From: Rouxiella sp. S1S-2
GTDB lineage: Bacteria; Pseudomonadota; Gammaproteobacteria; Enterobacterales; Enterobacteriaceae
Reading direction: 5' to 3'
Length of the DNA stretch: 64,000 nucleotides
NCBI RefSeq assembly: GCF_009208105.1
Contig: NZ_WFKL01000001.1
Span: forward strand, 682,001 to 746,000
Notes under the pieces: generated by a model
Databases searched by the model: none
Seen by the model: the letters and a program-made list of their open reading frames with translations, nothing else
Told to the model about the DNA's origin: nothing
Shown here: one piece after another, positions 19,642 to 29,763 of the stretch
How the letters are laid out: each line of letters begins with the position of its first letter
Numbering within the stretch: position 1 is the first letter of the stretch
Position numbers and translations under genes: made by a program

Positions 19642-22600
19642 CTACAAATCCCCCGGCGTGCGCGGACCTCCGCTGCTGAGCGTAGCATTGCCGCCGTTTT
19701 GCGCGCGATGCAGCGTTTCCATCCGTACCTGGAAAGGTGGGAAGGGCAGAATAATACCGTGTTCACGGAATCCGGCCAGAATCAGCTGATGAATTTCATG
19801 ACGCAGCGGCATACGGTGTGCCATCTCGGCGGCGTGCATACGCAATTCGAAAATTTGAATACCCTGCTGTAAATCAACCAAATAAGCTTCGGGCGCCGGC
19901 GTATCCAGCACCAGTGAGCACTTGCGAGCCGCCTGGGTCAAAATTGACGTTACCTCTTCACTGTTGGCCTCAACCGGTGCAGGCACGGTGAGCACCACGC
20001 GGGTGACAGAGTCTGACAGCGACCAGTTGATGAACTGTTCAGTGATAAAGGCCTTGTTCGGCACGATAATCTCTTTGCGGTCCCAGTCAACGATAGTGGT
20101 TGCTCGGGTATTTATCTTGGTCACGCTGCCGGTGAGGTTGCGGATTGTCACGGTATCGCCAATGCGAATCGGTTTTTCGAACAGGATCATCAGGCCGGAG
20201 ATAAAGTTGGCAAAGATTTCCTGCAGGCCAAAGCCCAATCCGACACCCATTGCGGCAACCAACCACTGTAGCTTGCCCCATTCGATGCCCAGCATGGAAA
20301 AGCCGGTCAGGCCGCCTATCAGCAGCACGGCGTATTTGGTGATGGTCAGCGCAGCGTAGCCAGTGCCTGGCGTGAGGTCCAGATGCTGCAAGAGCGCCAG
20401 CTCGAGCAGAGCTGGGAGGTTACGCACCAGTTGAGTGGTGATGATAAGCACCAGAATCGCAATCAGCACGTGGCCCAGCGTAATGGGCTGCATGCTCTCT
20501 ACACCCTGCGCGGTTGAGGAAACGTCCCACAGTTTGATATTTTCGAGGAACGAAAACGCAGAGTGGATTTCTGACCACAGAAAAATTAGCGACACTAGCG
20601 CAATCATTGCCAGCAGAGAGCGAACCAGACGCAGCGACTGCGCGCTGATGGTATCGAGGTCAACCACCGGCTCTTCAACCTCAATCGCACCTTCACTGCT
20701 GTTGGCCAGCTGTGATTCCTCTTCACCTTTCGCGCGCTGAGACAGTATCTCGGCGCGGCGCTGTTTGGCACGCTCAAAGGCGATTTTGCGCCGCTGAATC
20801 AGCATCCAGCGGCGAATAATGTGATAAATCACCAGCAGCAGGAACCAGATTGCCAGCGAGGTTTCCAGTCGAGCCAGCAGCGCCTGTGAGGTCGCCAAAT
20901 AACCCAGCATTGAGGCAAAGGCGGCAATCAGCGGCGCAGAAAGCATCATCCACCACAGCGTGCTGTTCAGCAGATTTTCACCGTCACCCTGTTTATCCAG
21001 ATAGAGCGGTATGCCCGCGCGTTTGAGGCTCTGGGTGACCAGACTCAGGAGCACGCAAAGTACGATGAAGCACAGGCGTCCGAGGGTGTTGGAAAACTCT
21101 CGGTCATTGAGATTATCAAAGGTGATCAGCGCCATAATCAGCGGCACAACCAGCCAAATTGAGAGCGAATAGTAGCGCAATGCGCGCGCGACGCGACGCT
21201 GTGGCCAGTTGAAATGGGTGATGAACAGACCTTTAGGGTGTGCCAGATAGTGACTTATCATAAACAGCCACAGCACCGGCAGCGTGGCGGTTACGCCGTC
21301 GCCTATTGCCACCGCAATCGGAAAAGGCCACGCGCTTTGCAGACCGTAGCCCAACGCCGCCCACAGTACCGGCAGGGGCAGTGCCACCAGAATTGACCAG
21401 AAAACCGTGCGCGCCGTCAGCGAAAACTGATCCTGCGTCACTTTGCCCACTCGGCTACTGGCGCGGTCGAGGAAGTTATAGTAATGGCGGCGTGAACTGA
21501 CGCCGACAATCACCAAAATCAAGGCAGCAAACAGCGGCAGAAGCGTTTCCTTGCTGGTCACCATCATTACTGAGGCTTTACCTAATTGGGAAAAGGTATC
21601 CAGCGACAGCAGGCGGTTCAGATCATGCATGATCTGCAATGGATAACTAAAGCCGACTGGACTGACGTCGGCGACCCAGAACAGATAGCGGTGCGCGGCA
21701 TCGTTGATGTCTTTCAGCGCTTCAACCAGCTGCGTGTTGGCCACTTTTAGCTTGGTTAACTCGAGAATCTGCGTGTCGCAGCCTGATAGCAGTGAGTTAA
21801 GTAAATCGGTTTGCGTTTTCAGCTGGGCCTGAAGGATCCTCTGCTGCGCGGCGCTGAGCGGCTGGCCGTCGTCCTGACGCCCCTGGCGATACTGCTGCTG
21901 TTTGCCGAGGAGATCTTCGTAGTGCAGGCGCTGAACGCGCAGCTGGCCCATTTCGCCGTCCAGCTGTTGCGGTTTGGGCATTTCAGGCAGTTTGGCAACC
22001 TGAGCGCGCAGGGTTTCACCGAGCAGCGGTGAGGCATCGAGCCACTGAGCCTGTTCGCGAATGGTGGTCAATGCCTGACGAACTTGCAGGGTTTGCGCGG
22101 CGGCCATGCGCTGTTGCGATGAAATCAGATCCATGCGTTGCGCCTGCTGATTTAACGCTAATGAAAGCTCGCGGTTGGCCTGCAGCTGCTGCGTAATCGA
22201 CTTTGGCAGTTCGCCGCTTTGCTCTGCCAACTGCTCGGTTTTTTCTAGCGCGGTTTCGGCCTCACGCTGACGCTGGGCATTAAGATTGTTGCGCAGAGTT
22301 TGCAGCTGTTCATCAAGACGATCGTGGCGCGTTTTGTAGAGATCGGCGCGGATCCTTGAAAGTTCCTGGCGATTGTTGGCAGAAAGCTGTGCCAGTTCAA
22401 GCTCATCAACCCGCGCCTTGCGGGCCGCAGACTCTGCCTGCAGGGCTTTAAGTTTGGCCTGCGCCAGAACGGTTTTATTATTGTTAAAACTTTGCAGACG
22501 CTGATCGATATCGGCCAGCGCGTTGCGTGCCTCGGACTGCTGCTGCGGCAGCTGACTCAGAGAGTCGCTTATTTCACGCGAACGGTCCTGCTCTTGTCGA

Positions 22601-22977
22601 AGCTGGCGAGCTTCTTCAAGCAGCTGGCTGCTGACCTGAAGGATCTGCTGGTCGAGTTCGGTGCTGGAAAGCGTGTCGTCCACCGGCAGCGGTTTATCAG
22701 TTTGTACTTTTAGCTCCTGACGCAGGCTTTGCGTCAGGCGCGGAAAGTCATCGATAACCGTTTGATATTGCCCGGATCGTGCCTGTGAAGCGCGCGACTC
22801 GCTGAGCCAGTTGAGGGCACTCTGCAGTGACTCAACCACCTGAGCCTGATTGGCCATTTCCTTATTGGATTCGGCTTGCTTCAGCTCCTGTTGAAGCTGG
22901 TCTTCTGAGAGCGCTGCGTTGGCGTACAGTGGCAGCGCCAACAGCAAACTCACCAATAGGCTGGGTATCAGGCGCAC
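19642..22977 (-). CDS. mscM: Miniconductance mechanosensitive channel MscM (YjeP)
   Basis: Large inner-membrane channel of the MscS/MscK family that opens under membrane tension. The 1111-residue protein begins with a signal peptide (VRLIPSLLVSLLLALPLYANA), then about 440 residues of periplasmic coiled coil rich in Gln and Leu, many membrane segments, and the MscS pore and beta domains in the last 300 residues (GLGFGLQEIFANFISG, IRIGDTVTIRNLTGSVTKIN). The frame extends upstream into psd, but a GTG at 22977 with AAAGGAAA upstream gives the family length (E. coli 1107). It follows psd by 22 bases, the conserved psd-mscM operon. Confidence 0.96.
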   Translation of the reverse strand: MRLIPSLLVSLLLALPLYANAALSEDQLQQELKQAESNKEMANQAQVVESLQSALNWLSESRASQARSGQYQTVIDDFPRLTQSLRQELKVQTDKPLPVDDTLSSTELDQQILQVSSQLLEEARQLRQEQDRSREISDSLSQLPQQQSEARNALADIDQRLQSFNNNKTVLAQAKLKALQAESAARKARVDELELAQLSANNRQELSRIRADLYKTRHDRLDEQLQTLRNNLNAQRQREAETALEKTEQLAEQSGELPKSITQQLQANRELSLALNQQAQRMDLISSQQRMAAAQTLQVRQALTTIREQAQWLDASPLLGETLRAQVAKLPEMPKPQQLDGEMGQLRVQRLHYEDLLGKQQQYRQGRQDDGQPLSAAQQRILQAQLKTQTDLLNSLLSGCDTQILELTKLKVANTQLVEALKDINDAAHRYLFWVADVSPVGFSYPLQIMHDLNRLLSLDTFSQLGKASVMMVTSKETLLPLFAALILVIVGVSSRRHYYNFLDRASSRVGKVTQDQFSLTARTVFWSILVALPLPVLWAALGYGLQSAWPFPIAVAIGDGVTATLPVLWLFMISHYLAHPKGLFITHFNWPQRRVARALRYYSLSIWLVVPLIMALITFDNLNDREFSNTLGRLCFIVLCVLLSLVTQSLKRAGIPLYLDKQGDGENLLNSTLWWMMLSAPLIAAFASMLGYLATSQALLARLETSLAIWFLLLVIYHIIRRWMLIQRRKIAFERAKQRRAEILSQRAKGEEESQLANSSEGAIEVEEPVVDLDTISAQSLRLVRSLLAMIALVSLIFLWSEIHSAFSFLENIKLWDVSSTAQGVESMQPITLGHVLIAILVLIITTQLVRNLPALLELALLQHLDLTPGTGYAALTITKYAVLLIGGLTGFSMLGIEWGKLQWLVAAMGVGLGFGLQEIFANFISGLMILFEKPIRIGDTVTIRNLTGSVTKINTRATTIVDWDRKEIIVPNKAFITEQFINWSLSDSVTRVVLTVPAPVEANSEEVTSILTQAARKCSLVLDTPAPEAYLVDLQQGIQIFELRMHAAEMAHRMPLRHEIHQLILAGFREHGIILPFPPFQVRMETLHRAQNGGNATLSSGGPRTPGDL

Positions 22978-22999
22978 GGACAATTTCCTTTCAACAATC

Positions 23000-23905
23000 T
23001 TAAATAACGCTTTCGGCTGAGACCGGCTCGGCTGCGCGATGGCGTACAGCTTCGGCAAACGGCTCACCCATGCGAGTGACGGTGCCATTTTTTAGCTGCG
23101 GAACAAACTCGACCTGATTGGCGGCAAACAAATTAATAACCGTTGAACCGAGCTTGAAACGTCCCATCTCCTGGCCTTTTTCAAGCGAAATGGCGCCCTC
23201 AGCACCGGCGGCCGGATAGGTCCAGCGCTTAATGATGCCTTCGCGTGGTGGCGTAATTTGACCTGCCCAGACGGTTTCAATGCTGCCAACGATGGTCGCA
23301 CCGACCAGAATCTGCACCATAGGGCCAAACTCAGTATCAAATACGCAGATGACACGCTCATTGCGGGCAAAAAGATTCGGGACATTAGCCGCCGTCAATG
23401 GGTTGACGGAGAACAGGTCACCCGGCACGTAGGTCATTTCACGCAGCACGCCGTCGCAAGGCATGTGCACGCGGTGATAGTCGCGCGGCGCGAGATAAGT
23501 GGTGGCGAACATGCCTTCGTTGAACTGTTCGGCCAATTGATAATTACCGGCCAGTAGGGCTTCTAGCGTGTAAAAATGGCCTTTGGCCTGGAACAGCTTA
23601 CCGTCGCTAATCGGGCCAAGCTGGCTGACTGCGCCGTCGGCTGGCAGGCATAGCATATCAAGACCGCTGACCACCGGACGCGCACCGGCGCGCAGTGGAC
23701 GAACGAAGAATTCGTTGAAAGTCGGGTAGGCCGAGAAGCTTGGATCCTGCGCCTCTTTCATATCAACTTTGTAATAACCGGCAAATGCCTTGATGACCCA
23801 CTGGGTCAACAGGGCGCCACGGCGTTCGGCGCCCCAACCTGCAAGTCTGGTAAGACCTTGTTTAGGAATTAAATATTGAAGTTTTATTTTGATCCTGTCT
23901 AACAC
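23000..23905 (-). CDS. psd: Phosphatidylserine decarboxylase proenzyme
   Basis: Makes phosphatidylethanolamine, the main enterobacterial phospholipid, from phosphatidylserine at the inner membrane. The proenzyme self-cleaves between Gly253 and Ser254 of the LGST motif ([11 protein letters not shown]), leaving the pyruvoyl group on Ser254, the same position as in E. coli. The catalytic [15 protein letters not shown] block is present as [11 protein letters not shown]. The 301 residues are about 20 shorter than E. coli because the acidic C-terminal tail is shorter. It is preceded by rsgA (74-base gap) and followed by mscM. Confidence 0.97.
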   Translation of the reverse strand: MLDRIKIKLQYLIPKQGLTRLAGWGAERRGALLTQWVIKAFAGYYKVDMKEAQDPSFSAYPTFNEFFVRPLRAGARPVVSGLDMLCLPADGAVSQLGPISDGKLFQAKGHFYTLEALLAGNYQLAEQFNEGMFATTYLAPRDYHRVHMPCDGVLREMTYVPGDLFSVNPLTAANVPNLFARNERVICVFDTEFGPMVQILVGATIVGSIETVWAGQITPPREGIIKRWTYPAAGAEGAISLEKGQEMGRFKLGSTVINLFAANQVEFVPQLKNGTVTRMGEPFAEAVRHRAAEPVSAESVI

Positions 23906-23978
23906 GGGTCATCCTCTAAAAAAATTGAAAATAAATAGCCAAAGCAGCCCAGTATGTTAATCAAACTGACGGCTGTTT

Positions 23979-25016
23979 TCAGAGGCTATCAAAGTTTTTA
24001 CGCGTTTTTACATCGGCCATGCTCTCGAGGATACGGTGATAGTTATCAAAACGCTCCTCGGCAATCTCGCCTTTGTCGACGGCTTCACGAATTGCACAAC
24101 CTGGGTCATTGCCGTGTTTGCAGTCGCGGAATTTGCAATAGCCGAGGTAGGGACGGAATTCAACGAAGCCCTGAGTGATTTGCTCGGGTGCCAGGTGCCA
24201 CAGGCCGAATTCACGAACGCCCGGCGAGTCAATGACGTCGCCGCCGTGCTGGAAGTGATACAGGCGAGCGGCAGTAGTGGTGTGCTGGCCCAGACCTGAG
24301 TTATCAGACACATCGTTGACCACGATTTGCTTCTCTTCCGGCGGCAGCAGCGAGTTCAGCAGGCTGGATTTCCCCACCCCGGACTGACCGGCAAAGATGC
24401 TGATTCTGTCGGTCAATGCGGTAATAAACTCCGGCATGCCTTCTTCGGTATAGCTCGACACTTCTAACACGCGATAATTGATACGACGGTAGATATCCAT
24501 CATTTGCGCCACAAACTTGCGGCTCTCATCGTCGAGCAGGTCGATTTTGTTCAACACGATCAGCGGCTCGACTTCAACCGTTTCACACGCCACCAGATAG
24601 CGGTCGATAATGTTTAGCGACAGCTCCGGCAAAATGGCGGAAACAATCACAATCTGGTCGATGTTGGCGGCAATTGGTTTGACGCCGTCGTAGAAATCTG
24701 GACGCGTCAATACCGACGTACGTTCGTGTACGGCTTCAACAATGCCTTTAACGCTGGCGTTTTCGCCTGAACGCCAGACGACGCGGTCACCGGTGACCAG
24801 TGAACGGATGGTCCGACGGATGTTGCAGCGATGCTGGCTGCCGTCGGTAGCTTCAACGTCGGCATGCATCCCGAAACGGCTGATCACCACACCTTCTTGT
24901 GGTTCACCGTGCAGGGAGTCGTCTAGCTCTTTACGTTTGTCGGTCTTGGTCAGACGACGCTCGTGGTTGGCGTTAACGCGACGTTGTTGCCCTTTTGACA
25001 GTTTTATCTTAGTCAC
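23979..25016 (-). CDS. rsgA: Small ribosomal subunit biogenesis GTPase RsgA
   Basis: Circularly permuted GTPase that checks late 30S assembly. Its motifs occur in the expected permuted order: N-terminal OB domain, G4 (NKID, residues 156-159), then the P-loop G1 (GQSGVGKSS, about residues 210-218). A C-terminal zinc-binding knuckle [15 protein letters not shown] follows. Length is 345 residues (E. coli 350). It is divergent from orn over about 110 bases and upstream of psd on the same strand. Confidence 0.98.
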   Translation of the reverse strand: MTKIKLSKGQQRRVNANHERRLTKTDKRKELDDSLHGEPQEGVVISRFGMHADVEATDGSQHRCNIRRTIRSLVTGDRVVWRSGENASVKGIVEAVHERTSVLTRPDFYDGVKPIAANIDQIVIVSAILPELSLNIIDRYLVACETVEVEPLIVLNKIDLLDDESRKFVAQMMDIYRRINYRVLEVSSYTEEGMPEFITALTDRISIFAGQSGVGKSSLLNSLLPPEEKQIVVNDVSDNSGLGQHTTTAARLYHFQHGGDVIDSPGVREFGLWHLAPEQITQGFVEFRPYLGYCKFRDCKHGNDPGCAIREAVDKGEIAEERFDNYHRILESMADVKTRKNFDSL

Positions 25017-25124
25017 TGCGCCTCACTTGACTGGCTTTAATCGCTCGTTGCGACCAAAACGTCTATGATACCAGCTATTTCGTATTAATTAACCGTTGTG
25101 GGACTTTTCATGACTGGAGTATCT

Positions 25125-25691
25125 ATGTCTGCAAGCAATAACAGCCCGACCGCAAGTGATAACAATTTGATTTGGATCGATTTGGAAATGACCGGCCTTG
25201 ACCCAAAGCGCGACCGAATCATTGAAATTGCCACGCTGGTGACGGATGCAAACCTTAATGTGCTGGCTGAAGGTCCGGTGATGGCGGTGCATCAATCCGA
25301 TGAACAGCTTGCACTGATGGATGAATGGAACGTGCGTACGCACACCGGTAGTGGCCTGGTTGAACGGGTTAAAGCCAGCACTTTCGATGAAAATACCGCC
25401 CAGCAAAAGACCATTGAATTTTTACAGCAGTGGGTCCCCGCAGGGAAATCGCCTATCTGTGGCAACAGCATCGGTCAGGACAGGCGCTTCCTGTTTAAGT
25501 ACATGCCGGAGCTTGAAGCCTATTTTCACTACCGCTATCTTGATGTCAGCACCTTGAAAGAGCTGGCGCGTCGCTGGAAGCCCGAAATTCTTGACGGATT
25601 AACTAAGCAGGGCACCCATCAGGCGATGGACGATATTCGCGAGTCAGTGGCTGAGCTTGCTTACTATCGTGAACATTTTATCAAGCTGTGA
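25125..25691 (+). CDS. orn: Oligoribonuclease
   Basis: Essential 3'-to-5' exonuclease that degrades two- to five-base RNA and pGpG. The DEDDh core is visible: IDLEMTGLD (Asp-Glu pair), NSIGQDRRF and the late [10 protein letters not shown]. The 188-residue protein is slightly longer than in E. coli (181) because of a Ser/Asn-rich insert after the start. The ATG at 25125 has TGGAG upstream; two in-frame upstream starts (25098 GTG, 25110 ATG) are less likely. The tRNA-Gly genes follow as in E. coli. Confidence 0.97.
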   Translation: MSASNNSPTASDNNLIWIDLEMTGLDPKRDRIIEIATLVTDANLNVLAEGPVMAVHQSDEQLALMDEWNVRTHTGSGLVERVKASTFDENTAQQKTIEFLQQWVPAGKSPICGNSIGQDRRFLFKYMPELEAYFHYRYLDVSTLKELARRWKPEILDGLTKQGTHQAMDDIRESVAELAYYREHFIKL

Positions 25692-25827
25692 TCGGCGGCA
25701 AAAATATTTTTACTCTGTTTTCGATAGGCTGAATGATGCCTTTTGCTGGTTAATTAAACGCTTTGTTCTTTTAATCAGCAGTTGAACGCTTTATTGAATA
25801 AAAACAGGTTTTTTTCTGGAATGGGGC

Positions 25828-25855
25828 TTGCGGCATGAAAGATTTCTCGTATAAT
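25828..25855 (+). promoter_or_regulatory. Promoter of the tRNA-Gly cluster
   Basis: TTGCGG (25828-25833) and a perfect TATAAT (25850-25855) are separated by 16 bases. The stretch after the -10 box is GC-rich (GCGCACCCCG), the discriminator type found at stringently controlled stable-RNA promoters. Confidence 0.75.
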
Positions 25856-25895
25856 GCGCACCCCGTACCGATGAAGAATTTCGTTAGTATGCAGA

Positions 25896-25971
<76 letters not shown>

Positions 25972-26054
25972 AATTTTTTTGATTGGCTTTTCAAAAGTTA
26001 ATTGAAACGATTATAGTAAGAAAAGCAGTAAAGCAAACAGCAGTACCATGCGAC

Positions 26055-26130
<76 letters not shown>

Positions 26131-26230
26131 AACTTTTCAAATGTTGTATTTATTGAAAAGAAGGCGACTCTTCACAACGAAGAGAGCTTCTGGAAATAAA
26201 GTAGCAACCTGGTGCACATTGCATCTCTAA

Positions 26231-26306
<76 letters not shown>

Positions 26307-26400
26307 ATTTTCTTCTTCAAATCACCAACCCAGTCACAATGCCTCTTACGGGCGTTTTTGCCTTTGCCAAAAATGAGTTGAATTAATTTTGTGAACAGAG

Positions 26401-26570
26401 TTATCCACAGATTTCGTTCGTTTTTTGCACTGTAGGTTATTCGTACGCTGCATATTGCCAAAAAATAACTAATTGATTTTTATCGATAAAAATTAATACT
26501 AAAACGTTATGGCGATCGCTTGCTCTTTTTTTTGCAATTGATCGGCAAAGCAATTTTATTTTTATGCACA
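26401..26570. promoter_or_regulatory. datA: datA-like DnaA box and IHF site cluster
   Basis: The 301-base gap between the tRNA-Gly genes and queG holds no gene. It contains two consensus DnaA boxes, TTATCCACA (26401-26409) and TTATGCACA (26562-26570). Between them is a perfect IHF site on the minus strand (AATCAATTAGTTA, plus 26466-26478). Weaker boxes are TTTTGCACT (26423-26431) and TTATTCGTA (26437-26445). E. coli datA, which binds DnaA with IHF to promote hydrolysis of DnaA-ATP after initiation, lies in exactly this glyVXY-queG gap, and its minimal active part is DnaA boxes around an IHF site. Position and content together make this a strong candidate for the datA counterpart. Confidence 0.75.
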
Positions 26571-26607
26571 GCGGGGATAATTCTGTATTAACAAAATAAC
26601 CCCCATT

Positions 26608-27765
26608 TTATGCGTCTCGCGGCAAACCTTTTTCCACCGCTCTGATCAGCCTTTTCTTCTGTGAAGACTGCACCTCTATCTGGTGTTCGCTTCTTCTGGC
26701 CAGCTGCTGTGCGATAGCCCACTCGATATGTTCGTCCAGCATACTATTTTCCCCTTTTCTGCTTTGCAGCGTTAAAACGATGTTTTCATCGTAGGGGGCA
26801 TTGCCCAGCGCCACGGAAATATTACGCAGCCAACGCAGATGTCCGATGCGTCTAATGGGCGAACCTTCAGTAATGCGCAGAAACTTCTCCTCTTTCCAAT
26901 TGAACAGCGCGATGAGCTCAGGGGCATGAAGGGCGGCTCGCGGGCTGAAATCATCTTCGTCGGTCAGTTGCGAGTAGCGGTTCCACGGGCAAATAAGCTG
27001 GCAGTCATCACAGCCATAAATACGATTACCCATCAGTGGACGAAATTCTTCTGGAATAGCGCCCTCAAGCTCAATGGTCAGATAAGAGATACAGCGACGT
27101 GCATCGACCTGGTAGGGCGCAACGATAGCGCCGGTCGGGCAGATAGTGATACAGGCCACGCAGCGCCCGCACTGCTCTTCCTGCGGTTTATCCACCGGCA
27201 GGGGCAGGTCGATGAGGAGTTCGCCGAGAAAGAACCATGAGCCGGATTCTCGGTTAAGAATTAGTGAGTGCTTACCAACCCAGCCGAGTCCAGCCTTCTC
27301 GGCTAAAGGGCGTTCCATGATGGGGGCTGAATCAACAAATGGACGGAAGCTGAGTGCAAGGTCAGGTTGAGATTCAGTGCAAAATGTCTGGATCATATCG
27401 CCGAGCTTTTTCAGTCTTTGGCGTAAAACTTTATGATAGTCGCGGCCCAATGCGTAGCGACTCACGTAGCCAAGTGTTGGATTGTTAAGCGTTTTTGCGA
27501 AGGCGGCCTTGGCGGGAAGGTAGTTCATGCGCACACTGATAACCCGCAGCGTTCCGGGCAGCAGCTCATGCGGGCGGGCGCGTAACATGCCATGACGCGC
27601 CATCCACTCCATCTCTCCGTGATATTGTTTATCAAGCCATGCCTGTAGCTTCGGCTCTTCAGCCGACAGGTCGGTATCGCAGATACCAACCTGTTGGAAG
27701 CCTAGCGACTGGCCCCATTGCTTGATATGTTGGGCTAATTGTTCGAGATCGAGGAGGTGCGTCAT
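26608..27765 (-). CDS. queG: Epoxyqueuosine reductase QueG
   Basis: Performs the last step of queuosine synthesis in tRNA, reducing epoxyqueuosine with a cobalamin cofactor. Two [4Fe-4S] clusters are visible: CGRCVACITICP (Cys199, 202, 205, 209) and CDDCQLICP (Cys252, 255, 259 region). The proposed acid residue Asp145 lies in FVDSAPIMER. Length is 385 residues (E. coli 379). Its ATG (27763-27765) overlaps the ATG of divergent nnr in the shared tetramer CATG, so each promoter must lie inside the other gene. Confidence 0.97.
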   Translation of the reverse strand: MTHLLDLEQLAQHIKQWGQSLGFQQVGICDTDLSAEEPKLQAWLDKQYHGEMEWMARHGMLRARPHELLPGTLRVISVRMNYLPAKAAFAKTLNNPTLGYVSRYALGRDYHKVLRQRLKKLGDMIQTFCTESQPDLALSFRPFVDSAPIMERPLAEKAGLGWVGKHSLILNRESGSWFFLGELLIDLPLPVDKPQEEQCGRCVACITICPTGAIVAPYQVDARRCISYLTIELEGAIPEEFRPLMGNRIYGCDDCQLICPWNRYSQLTDEDDFSPRAALHAPELIALFNWKEEKFLRITEGSPIRRIGHLRWLRNISVALGNAPYDENIVLTLQSRKGENSMLDEHIEWAIAQQLARRSEHQIEVQSSQKKRLIRAVEKGLPRDA

Positions 27766-29278
27766 GACTAACCAAATTGAAAAACAGGACCTGCACAGTT
27801 TACCCTATTCCGTCTATTCTGCAGACTGGTTGCGGCAGGCCGAATCGCAAGCGGCGCAGGATACAGGCCTTTCATTGTTTACGCTAATGCAGCGTGCCGC
27901 CGCCGCCACTTTTCGTGCTACTCGACAGAAATTTCCCCATGCTACCCAGTGGCTGGTGCTTTGCGGCCACGGCAATAATGGCGGCGACGGCTATGAAGTT
28001 GCGCGTCTGGCTAAAAATGCCGGTCTCAGCGTAACTCTGCTGGCGGTAAGCGGCTCCAAACCCTTACCCGCCGAAGCTGAACAGGCAAAAAAAGGGTGGT
28101 TGAATGCCGGCGGGCAGGTTGGCAACATCAACGCCGACTGGCCGCAGGATGCTGACCTGCTGGTTGATGCACTGTTGGGCACGGGGCTAACTTCGGCGCC
28201 GCGGGAACCGCTGGCGCAGGTGATTAAAGCGATTAATCAGCAAAATGTGCCGGTTGTTTCGCTTGATATTCCGTCAGGGCTGGCGGCCGAAACCGGCACG
28301 GCGGCGGGGGAAGCGGTTCACGCTGCGCTGACAGTAACGTTTATTGCCCTGAAGCCCGGCCTGCTCACCGGACAGGCCCGCGACTACGTCGGTGAGTTGC
28401 AGCATAGCGCGCTGGGCCTTGAAAGCTGGCTGAGCGGCCATCGGCCCCTGCTGCAGCGCCTTGACGCACGGCGGTTGGCTGAATGGCTCAAACCGCGTCG
28501 GCCCTGTTCCCACAAGGGCGAGCACGGACACTTATTGCTAATTGGCGGAGATACGGGCTTTGCTGGCGCTATCCGCATGGCGGCAGAGTCCGCGCTGCGC
28601 ACCGGCGCAGGTATGGTGCGAGTACTCACTCATAAGCAACATATTGCCCCGCTTCTCACCGCCCGTCCCGAGCTGATGGTGCAGGCGTTGAACGACGAAT
28701 CGTTGGCCGAGGGCCTGGATTGGGCCAGCGCGGTGGTCATTGGGCCGGGGTTAGGTCAGAACGATTGGGGAAAATCCGCTTTCAAACGCGCGTCCGAAAG
28801 CGAAAAACCTGCATTATGGGATGCAGATGCGCTTAACATGCTGGCAAAAAATCCACAGAAACGGCAAAATCGCGTCTTGACGCCTCATCCCGGTGAGGCC
28901 GCCCGACTGTTGGGTTGTACAGTGAAGGAAATTGAAAGCGACCGCTTACTTTCTTTGCAACGCCTGACCGAACGCTACGGTGGTGTCGTGGTATTAAAAG
29001 GCGCGGGTACGCTGATAGGCTCTGAAGACGGCCAAGTCGCGATTGCCGACGTCGGTAACGCCGGTATGGCAAGCGGCGGCATGGGTGATATCCTTTCAGG
29101 CGTGATTGGCGCCTTGCTCGCCCAGAAGTTATCTTTTTATGATGCAGCCTGCGCCGGAACGGTAGTTCACGGTGCGGCGGCAGACATCATTGCGCAACGC
29201 CAGGGCACACGCGGCATGCTGGCAACGGATTTGTTAACCTGGATAACCCCGTTGGTTAACCCTGACCTAGAAAAATAG
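27764..29278 (+). CDS. nnr: Bifunctional NAD(P)H-hydrate repair enzyme Nnr (YjeF)
   Basis: Repairs damaged NADH and NADPH hydrates: the N-terminal half is the epimerase ([15 protein letters not shown], about residues 60-80) and the C-terminal half the ADP-dependent dehydratase ([27 protein letters not shown]). The 504-residue length is that of the fused two-domain enzyme (E. coli 515). The ATG at 27764 has GAGGAGG upstream. A longer frame from 27722 exists but reads backward into queG and lacks homology. It heads the conserved nnr-tsaE-amiB-mutL-miaA-hfq run. Confidence 0.97.
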   Translation: MTNQIEKQDLHSLPYSVYSADWLRQAESQAAQDTGLSLFTLMQRAAAATFRATRQKFPHATQWLVLCGHGNNGGDGYEVARLAKNAGLSVTLLAVSGSKPLPAEAEQAKKGWLNAGGQVGNINADWPQDADLLVDALLGTGLTSAPREPLAQVIKAINQQNVPVVSLDIPSGLAAETGTAAGEAVHAALTVTFIALKPGLLTGQARDYVGELQHSALGLESWLSGHRPLLQRLDARRLAEWLKPRRPCSHKGEHGHLLLIGGDTGFAGAIRMAAESALRTGAGMVRVLTHKQHIAPLLTARPELMVQALNDESLAEGLDWASAVVIGPGLGQNDWGKSAFKRASESEKPALWDADALNMLAKNPQKRQNRVLTPHPGEAARLLGCTVKEIESDRLLSLQRLTERYGGVVVLKGAGTLIGSEDGQVAIADVGNAGMASGGMGDILSGVIGALLAQKLSFYDAACAGTVVHGAAADIIAQRQGTRGMLATDLLTWITPLVNPDLEK

Positions 29279-29288
29279 ACATTATCCA

Positions 29289-29756
29289 ATGAATCAACTG
29301 ACCTTACCTCTGCCAGACGAAGACGCAACCTTGAAACTTGGGGCTGATTTAGCCACTGCCTGTATGGGCTCAACCGTTATCCATCTTTTTGGAGATTTAG
29401 GCGCAGGTAAAACCACCTTTAGCCGCGGTTTTTTACAGGCGCGCGGACACAAGGGCAATGTTAAAAGCCCAACTTATACGCTGGTGGAGCCTTATCAGCT
29501 TCATCCGATGGCGGTTTATCATTTTGATCTGTACCGTCTCGCCGACCCCGAAGAGCTGGAGTTTATGGGCATTCGCGACTATTTTACCGAAGACGCGATT
29601 TGTCTGGTGGAGTGGCCGCAGCAAGGTGCGGGCGTTTTGCCTGAACCTGACCTGGAGCTGACGCTCGACTACCAGGCGGAAGGACGATTGGCGACCATCA
29701 AGGCCGTTTCACAGGCCGGTAGCCGTCTACTGCAGAAGCTACAAGAGCAAGGATAA
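29289..29756 (+). CDS. tsaE: tRNA threonylcarbamoyladenosine biosynthesis ATPase TsaE
   Basis: Essential small P-loop ATPase that works with TsaB and TsaD in forming t6A at tRNA position 37. The Walker A motif [10 protein letters not shown] lies at about residues 35-44, and the conserved [10 protein letters not shown] and LVEWP stretches follow. Length is 155 residues (E. coli 153). It begins 10 bases after nnr and ends 7 bases before amiB. Confidence 0.97.
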   Translation: MNQLTLPLPDEDATLKLGADLATACMGSTVIHLFGDLGAGKTTFSRGFLQARGHKGNVKSPTYTLVEPYQLHPMAVYHFDLYRLADPEELEFMGIRDYFTEDAICLVEWPQQGAGVLPEPDLELTLDYQAEGRLATIKAVSQAGSRLLQKLQEQG

Positions 29757-29763
29757 TGCTGTA

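Noticed and set aside
19642..23088. Longer mscM start reaching into psd
   Set aside because: The extra 37 residues read through psd coding sequence and precede a proper signal peptide; the GTG at 22977 fits length and ribosome site.
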